A stretch of DNA of 64,000 nt from Hermatobates lingyangjiaoensis (GCA_026182355.1 JAPFBL010000255.1:2480001-2544000); one strand, 5' to 3'. Positions 44,200-57,471 are shown, numbered from the stretch's first letter. Notes: generated by a model from the letters alone, not told the origin. Numbers and translations: made by a program.

Positions 44200-46240
44200 T
44201 ATAATGTTGAAATCTAAAAAAAATAAATGATTATACCACAGGGCTTTGGGATGCCTTTATCAGTCCTGGTCGTTTATCAGTTCTTAATCTAAACCGCGCA
44301 TAAGTTCTTTTCCACAGTTTGTATAGATAAACAATACTTTTAGGCTTTCATCTCCTATGCTGGTCTAGTCGTGGAAAGTTTGGTTTGTTTTACTCTATTT
44401 TATTTAAGAATAAACTCCATGTTAAGTAATAGATTTTACTATAGTTTTCATTGATTGGAGCTGAATGTTTGACTTTTTCAAGTTTATCAGAGTAGATGTG
44501 TTGAATGAATGGTTGGTTTGATGCAGGCTGTGGGGACAGACAGCTTTCAATCTCCACCCGCACATGGTGTAGAGAGGAGCTAATAACTCACAAATCAAAA
44601 ATCAAGAATCATGAGTAAGTTCAAAACCTGCACACTACACAGCTGATGCCGCCCGCTCTAACGCGTCCATGTCCTTTCTAATTGTAAGTTAGTCAAAAAA
44701 TATACTACACGGTATCATTTACTACAGCCGTACTCAATTAATTAACATATAGTTTATTCTTTCTTTTTAAAAGTAGCTGATGTAACAACAGGTACAGTAA
44801 CTTCTATTCAAAGTATCTTAAATATCCATGTGCTTTTTTCTTCTTTTCACTTTGAAGGAGGGTTACTGTTACTATTTTACTGTTATAGATAACGATGTTT
44901 TAATTTAGGAGTGCAGCGCAATCTATAAATGTTTTCATTTGAAAACTAACTTTCTTTTAAGCACATTCGGTTGCCTAATATAATTTGTTGCCATAATATG
45001 TTTGATTCTTATCACTACACTACACTTTTCATACACTAGAGGTTATGTGGCCTTGCTCTTGTTATATTGTTCTATATGATGTCCACAGTGAATTAGTTGT
45101 AAACATCTCTGACCTACAGAATTTGAGGAAACTAATTTTTTTTTAATTGTGTGACACGTGGAAAACTAGAGATACACGAATATTTTACTCTCGTAAATAC
45201 AGTCCTGCAGGTGACGACCGGTACATAGTTAGTTGATTATCAACATACAGAAGTTGGTAGATTAATCTTATATTGTTCCAAATAATCCTACCTCTATATT
45301 ATAGAGAAGTGTAACTGAGTTTTACTAATTTTAAAAATATGATTTCTATCTGTTAAATTAATTGATGAAGGCAGTCTGCTAAACTGCAGAATGGATTTTC
45401 ATTATTCTTCATTAGTTAGTTTTGTTCAGCTTGTATTCATCCAGTCTGAAAAAAGAAAAAAAATACCTATTATCTATATTTGAAAGAACTAGTTGAGGCA
45501 TCATTTCGCTATGCAGTAAAGACTGATTGTGGCCCTCACGTGTTTTAAAATCCTAGTACATTGCTATGTTAAAGAAATATTTAACGAACGTGATTTTCGA
45601 CAAATTCGGACCGAAGGAGAGATATATTATACACATGCTATCCTGGGAGTTTAACTATCGGCTTCCTCCACTACAATGTGCAATCACTTTTTTCTGTCAT
45701 TGTCAACCAAACACTTAACACTATATTAGCTTCAGCAAGTAGCTGTGGTATTTTTTAAAAATAGCGGTTAAAAGATAAACTAGAAATTTTTTTTAGTAAT
45801 TTGCAGTATATACAAGATTTGTTCTAATATGTAAAATGACTTTTCCTAAATGCTGTTGTCTTAAGATTAAACATTTAATTTAAGAAACAGAAAATAGATC
45901 TCTAATAGATGCTACATGAATGAACAAGGTATGTTTATGCTGATATCTTCAAACATCAAAAGCCTCATAAAACACATGGACGATATCTATTACTTCGTTC
46001 TAAAGTAAATGTAATGTAATTTCTGGGAGCTCAGGACTGCGTGCGTAAATGCATTTTAGCTTCTTGCCCCAAAAAACAAGTATAATTTATGAGAAACAGG
46101 TAGTGAACTTACCGAATTATTATCTTTTAGTTTTTTAAAATTTTAATAATTTAAATATTGAAATTGACTGGCTATTCTGTTACTAATTACTTGAATGTTA
46201 TTTACACAAGTTAATCATTATTTATTTGCTTGTGATTGAT
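44200..46240. other. Mostly AT-rich, nothing recognised
   Basis: A modest GC-richer patch lies at 44510-44690 with no supported frame. No repeat family is recognised in the rest. Confidence 0.35.
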
Positions 46241-46246
46241 AGATAT

Positions 46247-47260
46247 TTGGCTTAATTTTTTTTTTTTTTTTTTCCCAACACAGTAACCCTGCATCAGGAC
46301 CGTATATTTACAATGTGTTCCCTTATAGATTACACATTTATCGCAGCTTTAATATATCTTATATCTAATTATATACATTTATCACATTTACTAATTACAC
46401 ATTTATCACAACTTTAATATATCTTATATCTAATTATATACAATATATATCTTATTAATTATAGGGAATATATCAAATTTATCTTTACCTATATCATGAA
46501 GTAATATTTATACATACTTAAATTAATAGTAATAAACAAGAATTTTACAAGTTGTACATGTCTAAGTCTATATTATTCACTAATTTATGGAATTGTCCAT
46601 AGTGTCTTTTCACAATTTCACTGTGTTTCTCAGGCCATGTACCACCTGAGGTCAGCACCTCTCTGACAAGGTCCACTCTTATTCCTTCCAAGAGTTTACA
46701 GTCAAACAACAAGTGATCCATGTCTGACAAGCCGACCCACAAAGACAAACAGAGTTTTGTACAATTTTAAAACGACTCAGATACTCATTGCACTTCCCAT
46801 GCCCGCTGAGCATCTGAGTCATCCTGTGCGACATCTTCACATCAGATCTGAGACGTAGTTGTACAGTAGGAAAGAACTTTTTTGTTTGAGCCCCATTCGG
46901 AGAATACTTCCATTTGTGGTCCCACTGTTTAAGGCTCTCCTCTGCAGTACTTGCCCTGATATAACTTAATGGGACCGTCCAGTACTCTATCTTCAAAGTG
47001 TCGTCCATGGCTGCTTCTTTGGCAACTTGGTCTGCCACTTCATTTCCCTCAATTCCCGAGTAAGCTTTAACCCATGATATACCCACACTCCAACCCTGTG
47101 TTCTTAATTTACTTATTTGAGCCCTCACGTTCTGAGAGTTAACACAACGAATATGACTGTTGCGGAGGCGATCTAGGGAACATTTACTATCTGTTCTGAC
47201 CATAGCTCTTTTCCCAGTACTCCAGATTCTTCTTTCTTCTTCAAGGAAGAATTGGCTTAA
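46247..47260 (-). mobile_element. 5'-truncated LINE with poly-A tail and 9-bp TSD
   Basis: TTGGCTTAA at 46247-46255 and 47252-47260 flanks the element (46256-47251). The 3' end carries an A tail (plus-strand T run at 46256-46274). It contains the RNase H and C-terminal region of ORF2 plus a 3' UTR of about 280 bases. Confidence 0.85.
46545..47250 (-). pseudogene. LINE RNase H and C-terminal zinc-knuckle region
   Basis: From 47250 downward: LEEERRIWSTGKRAMVRTDS (RNase H strand with the catalytic Asp), KCSLDRLRNSHIRC, VGISWVKAYSGIEGNEVADQ and VAKEAA (the usual H changed to Y in the HSGxxGNExAD box), then VQLRLRSDVKMSHRMTQML and CNEYLSRFK. A frameshift near 46740 follows, then CLCGLSDMDHLLFDCKLLEG, the C-terminal knuckle, and stop at 46545. 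RNase H places it in the I/R1/LOA group and not with the Jockey element at 37660. It is inactive because of truncation. Confidence 0.85.
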
Positions 47261-47707
47261 ATTGTATGATATTCTAATATAATAAAGCTGCAGTGTCTGT
47301 GTGCTTGTCATAAATTTACCCCTATGGTTATAGAGAAAGACTACCATAAACGTATATATTCTAAAACTATATGAACCTAGGTACCTAAAAGAGTATGCTT
47401 CATTTACATTTGGTACTTGTGATTTTCTTGTCATAAAACTGGTTTTATTACATTTTGAACTATTTTTGATCACTTTAACGAATTACACTCTCCATGTGTA
47501 GGCTATCAACCAAATAGTGATCGTTAATTACGTCTTGGAATTCTATGAGGGTGAAAATTTGAAAATCATGTCTACGTTTTATTCTCAAAACTAACCTCAA
47601 AACTTATCACAATCTCATAAAACTGAAAGTATGAACTAGGTGGTTACTATTTCTTTACAAATCGACTGTCAGCTGTAAGTGATGCAGATACAATTATTAA
47701 CCAGGTT

Positions 47708-47825
47708 TTACATAATACTTTACTATAAGTAAAGCATAGTTATCGTGAAAAAAATTCGATCTCGAAATTTTGACGAATTTGCAAGTTTCGAAGTACCCAA
47801 AGTCATTTTATGAATTTGAACAAAG
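47708..47825 (+). mobile_element. Family Z end fragment
   Basis: It starts ACTTTACTATAAGTAAAGCA, followed by ATCGTGAAAAAAATTCGATC, the family end seen at 31640 (reversed) and 32697. The SINE is inserted at its distal edge. Confidence 0.7.
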
Positions 47826-48126
47826 TAACTTCCATTTAAGGACCAGGTTAGCTCAGTGATTAAAGTACTCGCCTCTGAACTAATAGGACCAGGGTTCGAT
47901 CCCCACCTGGTCCTCGGTTTATTCATGCCGGAGGTGAAGGTTGTTAAACCGTCGGTCCCGAGCCTATATGATGTCAGGTACTCGTTCAAGATCCCTACTC
48001 TAAACACACTTGTGTTAGGCAAAATTTAGAATCAATCTTCATTGTGTGGTATCACAAAGGACCAATGCTAGGGCTACGTGTGTTCCCTTGTGGGACTACC
48101 ACTGCAACCTAACCTAACTTCCATTT
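47826..48126 (+). mobile_element. tRNA-derived SINE with 12-bp TSD
   Basis: TAACTTCCATTT flanks the element at 47826-47837 and 48115-48126. The body (47838-48114) has a tRNA-like head, the family motif GGTCCCGAGCCTATATGATG, GGTACTCGTTCAAGATCC and a tail ending CTAACC. The exact duplication and well-kept head show a recent insertion. Confidence 0.88.
47840..47913 (+). repeat. tRNA-like head of the SINE (Pol III promoter)
   Basis: It is 74 bases long with a perfect 7-bp acceptor stem (GGACCAG / CTGGTCC), an A box TTAGCTCAGTGATTAAAGTA and a B box GGTTCGATCCC. The anticodon arm is imperfect, so it is a SINE head and not a functional tRNA gene. Confidence 0.85.
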
Positions 48127-49830
48127 GAGTTTCATTATAATTATTATCACAAGTTGAAGCTAAAGTTTTTTTAATATCAATGCTGAATGTACTTTTATAA
48201 TATTTCTTATGAAAGTTCACAAAATTTTTATCATAATATTGATAAAAAAATTTAGTTACGTCAATATTTATTTAGATATTGATATTTAATATAAATATAA
48301 TTAAATTAAATATAAATGTTTAAATATTAAATAAATATACATTTATAGATATATATTTATTTAAATTTATATATTGAAAGCACGTAAATGCCTTTAAAAC
48401 TTAATGTTGAAGGAAATTTTAAAGAAATAGTATTATACTGAAATTATTGAAACTTTGGTCTGTCATCTGTTAGCAATATACAATCAATAAAATTTCAAAC
48501 TTGAATAACTTTTTCTTCTGTTTTAAAAAAAATATATGCCTTTACTGAAGGCTATAGTAAAAATGTAAATGAGTTGGTCGGAAGTTGCTAGTAAAGGGAT
48601 ACAAACTGACGACGTAAGTTAGTTTAATTAGTGACTTTTATGGGTGATTTTCTAAACTTTAATGACTTTTCCTTATTTATTACTTCCTTCAATCGCGGAA
48701 GGCCGAAACATTATACCTTCCTAAAATTGAGTTTTTGATTTAATTTTCTTACAAGAGAAGAAATTAAGTTTATAAATGACTGGCTCTTCACTCCTTCTTA
48801 AATAGGATCCTTCAACAGTAAAACAAGAATACACTTACCTTTATATGAGCTAAGTCGTTACAAAACTTCTACATTATTAATTTAATTAGTGGATTTATTT
48901 TAATCTTTCTAGGATTATTCTCAAATAAATTTGAGGTTATTCAATTTGGTGGGATTAAAACTATGCAAAGGAGATATGGGTCCTACCCAGAATAATAACA
49001 ATAATCACATTATAAAAATTAAGGCACATTTAGTTTGAAATCATACCGCGAATAAAGAGCTCATAATATACTCATTCAATGTTTATAATCTGAACTGGAT
49101 CATTCAATGTTCTCAATATGGAAAAGATTCAATGTTAGTACAGGATTTTTTTATTAGTTAGCTTTGAAAGTGATATAGTTTCAATTTTTTGAATCTATGA
49201 ATATTGTAGCACAACAGAGTTAGGACACATCATATTTTTATAGAAATCCATTTTACCTGATCTAACAATGATTCACTATGTATGACAGATTTGTATAAAT
49301 TATTATTTTATATAGTGAAAACATGATATATTTATTTCAAGCAGTATACATTATCAAATACCAGGAGGTATCATTTGACTGTAATTGAAGAAATTTAATA
49401 AGAAAATTAAATATAATGTGGATTCCTTAAACGTGATACCACGAGTGATGTAAATTCAACCATAATCAAGGTACATCCATCACGTTCAACCAGCCATGTG
49501 GCTATCTTAGGCGACAGACAAAAATACTTTCGAAAAAGCTGAACTACCGCATGAAAAAGCCTATATTAATGTCTGAAGCAAATAATAATTTTTTAACCTA
49601 TTTTATAATTATTATGATTTAGATTTTTTAAAATAATGCTATTAAAACAATATTACTAGATTTATTTTTGTGTTAAATATATTTAAATATTTCTTATTCA
49701 TGTCTGATTGTATGTTTGCTTTATAAAATGTAGCATTAGGTATTTATTTTTACTCGTAATAAACTGCTGGAAACTGTAAATGTGTCAGTTTCAGTATGTG
49801 TAAGGAATTGGGGGAAATAAAAACCTAAGA
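48127..49830. other. AT-rich stretch, nothing recognised
   Basis: No gene is recognised. A short GGAAGGCCGAAACATTATA at about 48697 recalls the end of a hammerhead but lacks the first box. Confidence 0.35.
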
Positions 49831-49833
49831 GAC

Positions 49834-50160
49834 ATGGAGTTTAGACAGGGAAGTAGAGAAAGGCATTTGTTTGTCCATCGTTGGTAAGACTGGTTCAATC
49901 AGGTGAGGGTGTCCCCTGCCGCACTGTAAACATCATCAATATGCAAATAGTTCCATTATTTTACACACCCTCTTGTTAATCAAGGCCTATTGGAGGATCC
50001 TGGCGGGCTCGCAACCCCGCCGCCTTGTCTGCCCTATTTCACTGCTCACAACTTAATTTAAATATCCATTCCATTTTCTACTCTGTCTCTAGGAATAACA
50101 CAACTTAACTCACATCTGACATTCCGTCAACCTAATTTGTTATCAAGCTTTTCCTACAAA
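49834..50160. other. GC-richer island with a possible first exon
   Basis: ATG at 49834 opens MEFRQGSRERHLFVHR and meets the donor GTAAGA at about 49887. The island continues without a frame. It may be promoter, exon or conserved element. Confidence 0.3.
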
Positions 50161-50448
50161 ACCAAATATTCTGAAACTACATGAACGATTATTATTTGCT
50201 CATTGTATAATGATGTCATAGAAACAATGTTATATAACTATATTCGCTGATGGTAATAAATATTTACTAATTTAGAATAATTCTGTACGTATAGTACTAA
50301 ACAAAGATATGTTTATCGTTAATTATAGTTTAAAAAGTTCCATCTACGAGTGTATCACGTTGTAGACCGTGTCTACAATTAAATCTATAAAGTTAAAAGA
50401 AATAAAATATATTAAAATAGATAAGAAATATCCAAATTAAAATATTTA

Positions 50449-52000
50449 AAAATCTGGAGTGGCCTACACTCAACTTTACTATAAGTAAATTTAATATCAA
50501 TCTTCTTGATATATAATATATAATGTCTCATTTAAGCATAATGTAAACATCTAAATAGGATATGTTTATTAGTCTTTCATTCCTGGGGTAGTCAGATAGT
50601 AGTGATTGATCGACTTATCTATAAGCTTATTTTTTCATATCACACCACTGATGCAAATAATCTCATTAGTATAACTACAGCAGTAATAACATTTTTTAAA
50701 AGTCAAAGTAAAAAGTTTCTTGATACAAAATAATCTCCTGCAACAGCACATGACTTTAGCTCAAGTATCCAGTGGATTTCTTACATCGTTTACTTCTCCT
50801 CCTTCTATATTGAATATTCAAGCCAAATTTTTAAATTATAACAGGAAAATACTCTTATTTTCTCTGAAAAACATCATAAACATCAAAGAAAAAACGTCGT
50901 TTTAAAATAATTTATAATAAAGGATGTACATTAATTACATTTATTAATCTTCAAACGAAAGATTTCAATTCTGAATTATGTTTTACATTTTTGGTCTTTT
51001 ATAGAATTATCATACTGGGAATTTTATGGCTCCTTAGGATTTAATGAAATCACTTTCCTTCCCCTTTGTTAAAATCATGTATACACATTTTTTCTGAGGG
51101 AGTGTTATCTTTTTCCTGCCTGCTGTACTCTCTTATAAGGTTCCTATGAATGTATATTGAGTTTAGTCAGTTTACTGAATAATTAAGTTATTGAATATAT
51201 TAGATTTAATTTGTTTTATGTTATACTTATTTTTTTAGGAATTATAATAGGAGTAATGTTTAATTTTGCAGTTACCTTGACAACTAAAAGTAGATAATTG
51301 GTCCAGAACAAAATCTCCTTGTATTTGCAAGAGTTTCTATTTAGAAATAGACATCTGTCTATCAACTCACCACTATCCGGATATATTTTCTAGTTATTTG
51401 TTTTACTTCTACTACAAACCATATGTATTGTACAAGTATTTATGACTCTGGCCTCGTGATTTAAGTATTGGATTAACAGGAATCGAGTGGACATCAATAT
51501 TTTTTTAAAAAATATCTCAACTCATTCTCCATATAATGTTCTATCTCTAGATATAGTTTCATTTTAATCCGCCAAACGGTATGGCTTGTATTGCTCTCAC
51601 AAGCTTTGGAATTGAATTATAAGTCAAAATTTTTACATTTTTTTGAAAAAAAATATTTCCCGTTGTTTTAAAATTCTGAATATATTTTTCGTTTATTTCA
51701 CTTGTAACCTCAAAGATAATGCCAAAATTTCAAAACTCTAGAATTAGCAGTTTAGGAGAAGAAAATGTTTTCTAAAAATCGCTTTTTGGCAAAAAAAAGT
51801 GACTTTCCCATCATGCATAATTCTTCCCATACAATAGCCATCATCTACTCTATGGGGCCCATTTTTGTGTAAAATATCAACTTGATCCATTAAAGATTCT
51901 GGACGTAGCGTGGTAACAAGCAATGCTAACACAGTCACCCACCCATCTAAACACACACAGACATCATCAAAACTTCATAAAACGACTTTTGGGGCCTTGG
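50449..52000 (+). mobile_element. Family Z unit, second long copy
   Basis: The left end AAATCTGGAGTGGCCTACAC is shared with 29996, and the whole length runs parallel to 29996-31600 (for example ATGGGGCCCATTTTTGTG, GACTTTCCCATCATGCATAA and the CACACACACAGACATCATC stretch). It lacks the second inverted arm. Confidence 0.75.
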
Positions 52001-53869
52001 GTGGGTTATAGAAAACTTATAGAAATACTTGTTGTGGATTATAATTTGATTCTGTACAAGTTTTATTTGTTATATTTTTCTTAAATGGCGTTGCCGTTGA
52101 TTCACACTTTGACATTCACCACTCAGTGAAGCGGGTATTCTTGCCAAATCGTTTACACTATCGTTATATTCTCATGATGTTTCATTTATTTGAATTAAAG
52201 TTGAGTGCTGTGATCGTCCCAGAACAGCTGGGACAAGCTGGTGACATGCTTCCCTATTAGCCAGTGACTCGTACAAACCGCAATGTCATTGCCTACCATT
52301 TTTCTACGCTTCTTAATCATTCTGTGGTTGCAGGAAGGTCTTAGTTGCTTCGAAATGAGACGCCTGCTCTCTTCAGCTTTGCAGCTGCCTATTATTAGTT
52401 TTATGTATAAAAATTGTTTAACAAACTCCATAATGAAATTAATAACTCGGCACTTCATATTTACACGGAAGACTAATAATAACACTGTAACTGAGTAGAA
52501 TATCGTTAATATGACAATCAACATGTATATAAAAAAAGAAGATAATAATTGATCACCGTAGCAAATTAATTGAATTAAAAATATTCAAGTGAACACTCTG
52601 TCAGATGGACGTGCTCCGAAACCTTTCAAGAAAGGGAAAAATTGACAAAATAAGAAATTCTTTTTTTTATTGTTAATAAAAATGATAAATACAAAATTAG
52701 TGTTTATTAGTGTAAATATTTTGTTTATACAGCCATATTTTTAATGGAATCTAAAAATATGACTAATAAAAATCATGTAATTGATTTAAAAATTAATTAA
52801 TAATAATTATAATATTAATTGATTTAATTAATAAAATATTGAAACTTATTAAATATAAACTGGGAACATTGTTGTTAATTTTAGATTAAGAACATTCTTA
52901 TGTTTAATTTTAGTTTAAAGTTCAAAATTAATTTCATAAACTAAATAATACATAGATCACCCTTGCTCCTATGGCTAATTAAATAAACCATTTTAAATAG
53001 CATTAATCTTTTAACAATCTTGAATCATTTGAAGACGTTAGATTTATTAAATTATATCAACAATTTTCTGAGTCAAAAAAAATTACGACAAGATTAGTCA
53101 TAATTAAGTACCTCTGCAAATCTGCTGCAGATGGTACTAAAGTCAATGCTTTCAGAAAATCTGTGCCTAAATGGCAAAAACCCGTGAGTTTTTCCTAGGA
53201 AAAAATTCTTAAAATGATGTGCATAATTTTAAGATAACTAAATGCTGTTTAAAAAAATTTAAAGGAATGCTTCTTTCCTTAAGTAAACATTTATGTAATT
53301 AATGTTTCTAATTTTGTTTTTAATATTATTACTGGTAGAAACGATTAAAGATGAGTTTAAAAATTAAACTAGAAATAATTAATTGTTTGAGTTCAATTGT
53401 GGTCAATACATTTTATGTATTTGTTCAATACATTGTGGTCAATCATTATTAAAATTACCAATTGATTATTTAAAAATTACTTATGAGCATCTGTAATAGG
53501 TAGGGTGGTAATAATTCTGAAGTATCGTCAGCATTCAAGCTTTTATGAAGATGTGCGGGCGTTATTTATGAGCTTGTAAAAAGGTTATATTAGTAGTAGC
53601 TTAAAGTGTTAGAAAGGTTCTAAATGTCATTTCACTAGAGGAAGAAACTTGTTTTTAGAAACTTTCATCTGTACGTATGTGTATTCTGGTTATATGTAAA
53701 ACAGAAGAGAATATTATTATAATTTTATGTTAGAGTAGGTACTTACAAATGGATTAAAACAGACAAGCGATGTTCATAAATTATTCAAGAGGGATGTCCA
53801 CTAGAATTAGTTACGGCTGTCTATGACGTATTTAGTGCAAGTGATAGGTATAATCAATCTGTATAAACA
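52001..53869. other. AT-rich stretch, nothing recognised
   Basis: Overlapping frames on both strands at 52195-52524 lie in a mildly GC-richer patch but have no protein features. The rest is very AT-rich. Confidence 0.35.
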
Positions 53870-54020
53870 ATAGGCGTGTGTGGGGCGCGTGTATCGGACT
53901 GTCCGATCACACGGAGTGACGCAGTTTGCATGGGATAGCCACTTGTCATAGCCCTCAACGGCACTCGCGTCCACCTCCTCGCCCAGCTCTATTCCATCCC
54001 CACATCTCCCCCGCAGTCCC
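53870..54020. other. GC-richer island
   Basis: It contains the palindromic TCGGACTGTCCGA and an octamer-like TTTGCAT. No frame of useful length. It may be a conserved element. Confidence 0.35.
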
Positions 54021-54668
54021 TTCTTTTCTCTTCAGCAAACCGATTTTTCCATCATTATAATCTTTTCAGTTTTGTTAAAAAACATTCCTACGAAAACTGT
54101 TTACTTTCCTCATATCAGGATTTGGTTAACATATCTCTTGGACAAATAACTTGACAGATCATTTTTTCATAAATTTAAAAACATAAAAAATTAGTTTACA
54201 TGCTTAATAAAAATTTCATAAGTACATTCAATTAATATATATCAAACTGAAACTGAACGACTAACTGGTTGAATTATCAGAATATGGTATATCGGAAAAT
54301 ATCATATCCATTAACTGAAATGTAAATTTCGTCTAATCATGTCTTTTTTATGAAATTGTAATTAAAATATAATTATCTAGTTTATCTAAATGAATATTAG
54401 CACTTGTCAAATGAAGCTTTTCTTTTTGTTCCACATTTGCTTTAAAGACCTAGTGAAACTAATATCAACAAACGTAAATCTTTTACGTACATTCATTTTA
54501 CGCTTAAACGAACAACTAACTACCTTGTTTTTTTTTGAGAGTTTTTCTTAATAATGAATTCTATGAAGAAGAACAAAAACTGGAACCATTCTTGGGAGTT
54601 TTGAACAACTAATTCTGAAGAATCCCTTTAATGGACGTTTTGGCTTGAATACTCTAGAGTTTGGATCG

Positions 54669-55151
54669 CTCTAGGGCAGTGCTTCTCAAACGGTGCGCCC
54701 TGGAAGGTAGCCAGGTGTGCCCCCAAGATAATGGAAGATTAAGTTTATATAACAGATTTATATTTTAGTTTTTGCATCATTTTAATTTATTTGAGAAAAC
54801 ACCAAGTATGTGATTTTCAAGTCTGAGTCAAGTTTCCACCACTTGATATTTTGAACCGGAAGGTAAATTTCTTTAATCTTTAAGCATCAATGGATAATAC
54901 TTTCTCTTTGCCTTTACTCGCGAATTTAAATCATTTTACTAGCCCTCCCTCCCTCCCTCTCACCATCTCTGTCTCTCTCTTTCTTTCTTTTTCTTAAAAA
55001 AAACTATACATTTTAATTTCCAATCATTTTCCTGTTATCAAATCTCATGACTAAATTTTCTATATTAAAATCAGTGATGCGCCCCAAAGTTTTGGTTAGG
55101 TTTCATAGGTGCGCCCTGAAGTAAAAAAGTTTAAGAAACACTGCTCTAGGG
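54669..55151. mobile_element. hAT-type MITE, 467 bp, 8-bp TSD
   Basis: CTCTAGGG flanks the element at 54669-54676 and 55144-55151. The element (54677-55143) starts CAGTGCTTCTCAAACGGTGC and ends GTTTAAGAAACACTG, an imperfect terminal inverted repeat of the common hAT form. GGTGCGCCCT(G/G) words recur near both ends. There is no transposase. The perfect TSD suggests a fairly recent insertion. Confidence 0.92.
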
Positions 55152-55702
55152 CTTGGTGTCTGTCGCTGGCCAACTCCACTCCAGCTCTCTCTGTCCATCA
55201 TTCACGGTCTATTCATTCGCCAATATCAACCAACCATTTCAACTTTCTCATTTACACCATTAGCCAGTTTAAATGAAATATCACTGATAGTTAAACAGAA
55301 ATTGTTAAGAAAATTATTATGCAAATTAACCAAATACCAAAAGTTTTACCAAAATTTAGTTAAATTAAAAATATTGAATGATGTTTAAAAAAAACATTAA
55401 TTGAAGAAAGTGTTTAAGTTGTTTTCGTATATCAAAACACAAAAAATGTGTTTTTTGTACTGCTCAGTACTTGAAAAAGTACTTCAGTATTGAAGTGTGA
55501 ACCTTCTAAGAGACATTCGTTGCGTTTCATATATCATGTTTGATGTTTTATGTTACAACAAATACTTGTTGCTTACAAGTGGAACTTGTGAATCGTCTTT
55601 AAGCACATATACAATACACGAGTAAAATTTTATGAATGAATGCTTGGAATATGCAATTGTTTGTATAAAGGATAATATTCGTCTAGGGTTTACTGGAATA
55701 AT

Positions 55703-55736
55703 GTATTCTGGTTCACTGGTATGTGAACCAGAATAC
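55703..55736. repeat. 14-bp perfect hairpin
   Basis: GTATTCTGGTTCAC pairs with GTGAACCAGAATAC around TGGTAT. It lies inside a 102-codon plus-strand frame (55632-55940) that I cannot identify. Confidence 0.9.
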
Positions 55737-55939
55737 CTGTACTATTGGGCAGATAACAGATCATGGACTGGTAGGAAACGTGGAAGAAGGAAATCATTGG
55801 TTCCAATTAAATTTAACTTTTACATCCTTATTTCACTAGTTGAACTAGTTTCGCACTCCTGTAGGATTTCTTGTTTGACTACCTTGAAAGAGGTTTTCCC
55901 CATGACAGTTTTGTTGCAGTCAATACTCTCTAATTATTA

Positions 55940-57190
55940 ATAAAGGTCTTCCTCAGTTCAATAAAAAACGTAGTAATTTAAAACCAAGACGGTGAGCTAT
56001 TGTCAGACTCTCATTATATCTGCCACTACTTGTAACAAACATACTTTTACCAAATTAATTAGTAAGCTTAAGTACATAACATGCGTTTCAAGTCTATGTC
56101 CATAAATGCAAAAAGTGTTATGATAATTTTAATGTATCTAAGTATTGCCTAATAATTCACGTACAAAAAAAATAAAAATACAAGAAAATTTTAGATTAGA
56201 ACAAAGATATAAAAAATAAAGGATGGTTATAGTAATGTATTTACACATACAAGTGCGTATAGTAGTGTAATGACTGGATGCATTTTAAACAAGAATCCTG
56301 ATTCGAGAAAGTTGCTGGTCTACCTATAAAGGAAAATCAGTTGGCTAGGGGAGTGGGATAACTCAGAGGCAAAACCTTGTTAGGTTCTTTCTTAGGACGA
56401 TGGACGCTCAATACCGGCTGTAACGAGGTCTCCACATTGCCCTTCCATCTAATATGCACCCTCTATACCTAAAGACTTCCCTTACCCTACCAATTTCACC
56501 TTAATAGCTCTTTCATATACATATGTACCTTTATTCACACACTATTGCAAATTTATTTTAAACTAACTAAGTATTATTTTATGCAAACATAACACATTAA
56601 TGAACAGTAACACAATATTTAGCTTTACCTATCTTGTACACAGATTTATCAATATTATTAACAACTTCTTTTGTCTGAAATCAAAAACTGTCAGTGATAA
56701 GTAAACTCAATAATAATAATAGTCAATTTTTGTATCAAGAAGTTGTTTATATCACAGTTCCTGCAACAACATCAAAACCCTAGCCTATATAGGAACATAT
56801 GTTGTTGGTAAGGTAGTTTTAAAAGAATTTTTCCAGAATGGGCCACTGAATTATACCTACTATAATCTACAGTAACCTGAATGGCCTTCTACATAAGGGG
56901 AACATTTTTCAAATAATTACTATTATTTACAACTCAATCAATTTCAGTCTAACTTATGAACTTCTAAATATATAATAAAAATATGCTTGCTTAGTAATAC
57001 AATATACAGTAATAAATGAATGTCATAATTTAATTAGAATAAAACAAAACTTATCTGATTTTATTGTGTATATATGAGATTTTGATTTCTCTTGATGCCA
57101 AATCACCTTTTGGTATCTTACCATTTAATTTAGCAAATAAACACGAGCCACATGTTAGCCCACATTAACCCTCAAACCATTTTCCCCTGA
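55940..57190. other. AT-rich stretch, nothing recognised
   Basis: No gene or repeat is recognised. A mildly GC-richer patch lies at 56330-56510. Confidence 0.35.
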
Positions 57191-57454
57191 CATTCCTACC
57201 TCACTCAATGCTCTGTTTCTGAACGATGCTTCTGCACCTCAAAAGTTTTTATTAACAATTGGAAGTGTAGCAAGTGTTATTTGATAGGTCTGTCATACAG
57301 CTTGCTTAGACACCCTACGAGTAGTCATAAAGCTTGTATTAATAACAACTCCAACATACCCGTTTCCATCCAAACTAACAACAGGATTTCCGTTAATAAC
57401 TGCTACAGGTTCAAGGTAATGCGACATGTTCCCAATGATGACAAGAACTTCTGA
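57191..57454 (+). pseudogene. Unidentified 87-codon frame with C-x2-C motif
   Basis: Open without ATG between TGA (57188) and TGA (57452). It reads HSYLTQCSVSERCFCTSKVF, INNWKCSKCYLIGLSYSLLR, PTSSHKACINNNSNIPVS and CYRFKVMRHVPNDDKNF. Coding-like composition in an AT-rich area and the W-K-C-x2-C word suggest an exon or transposon protein. I do not recognise it. Confidence 0.3.
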
Positions 57455-57471
57455 GGAGGCTCAGAAGTTCT
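57444..57471. repeat. 11-bp perfect hairpin
   Basis: AGAACTTCTGA pairs with TCAGAAGTTCT around GGAGGC. It covers the stop codon of the preceding frame. Confidence 0.9.

Noticed and set aside
47840..47913. Functional tRNA gene
   Set aside because: It is flanked by SINE body and target duplications, and the anticodon arm is imperfect; it is the SINE head.
48690..48725. Hammerhead-like GGAAGGCCGAAACATTATA
   Set aside because: The CUGANGA box is absent and no stem I can be drawn; only the GAAAC side resembles a ribozyme.
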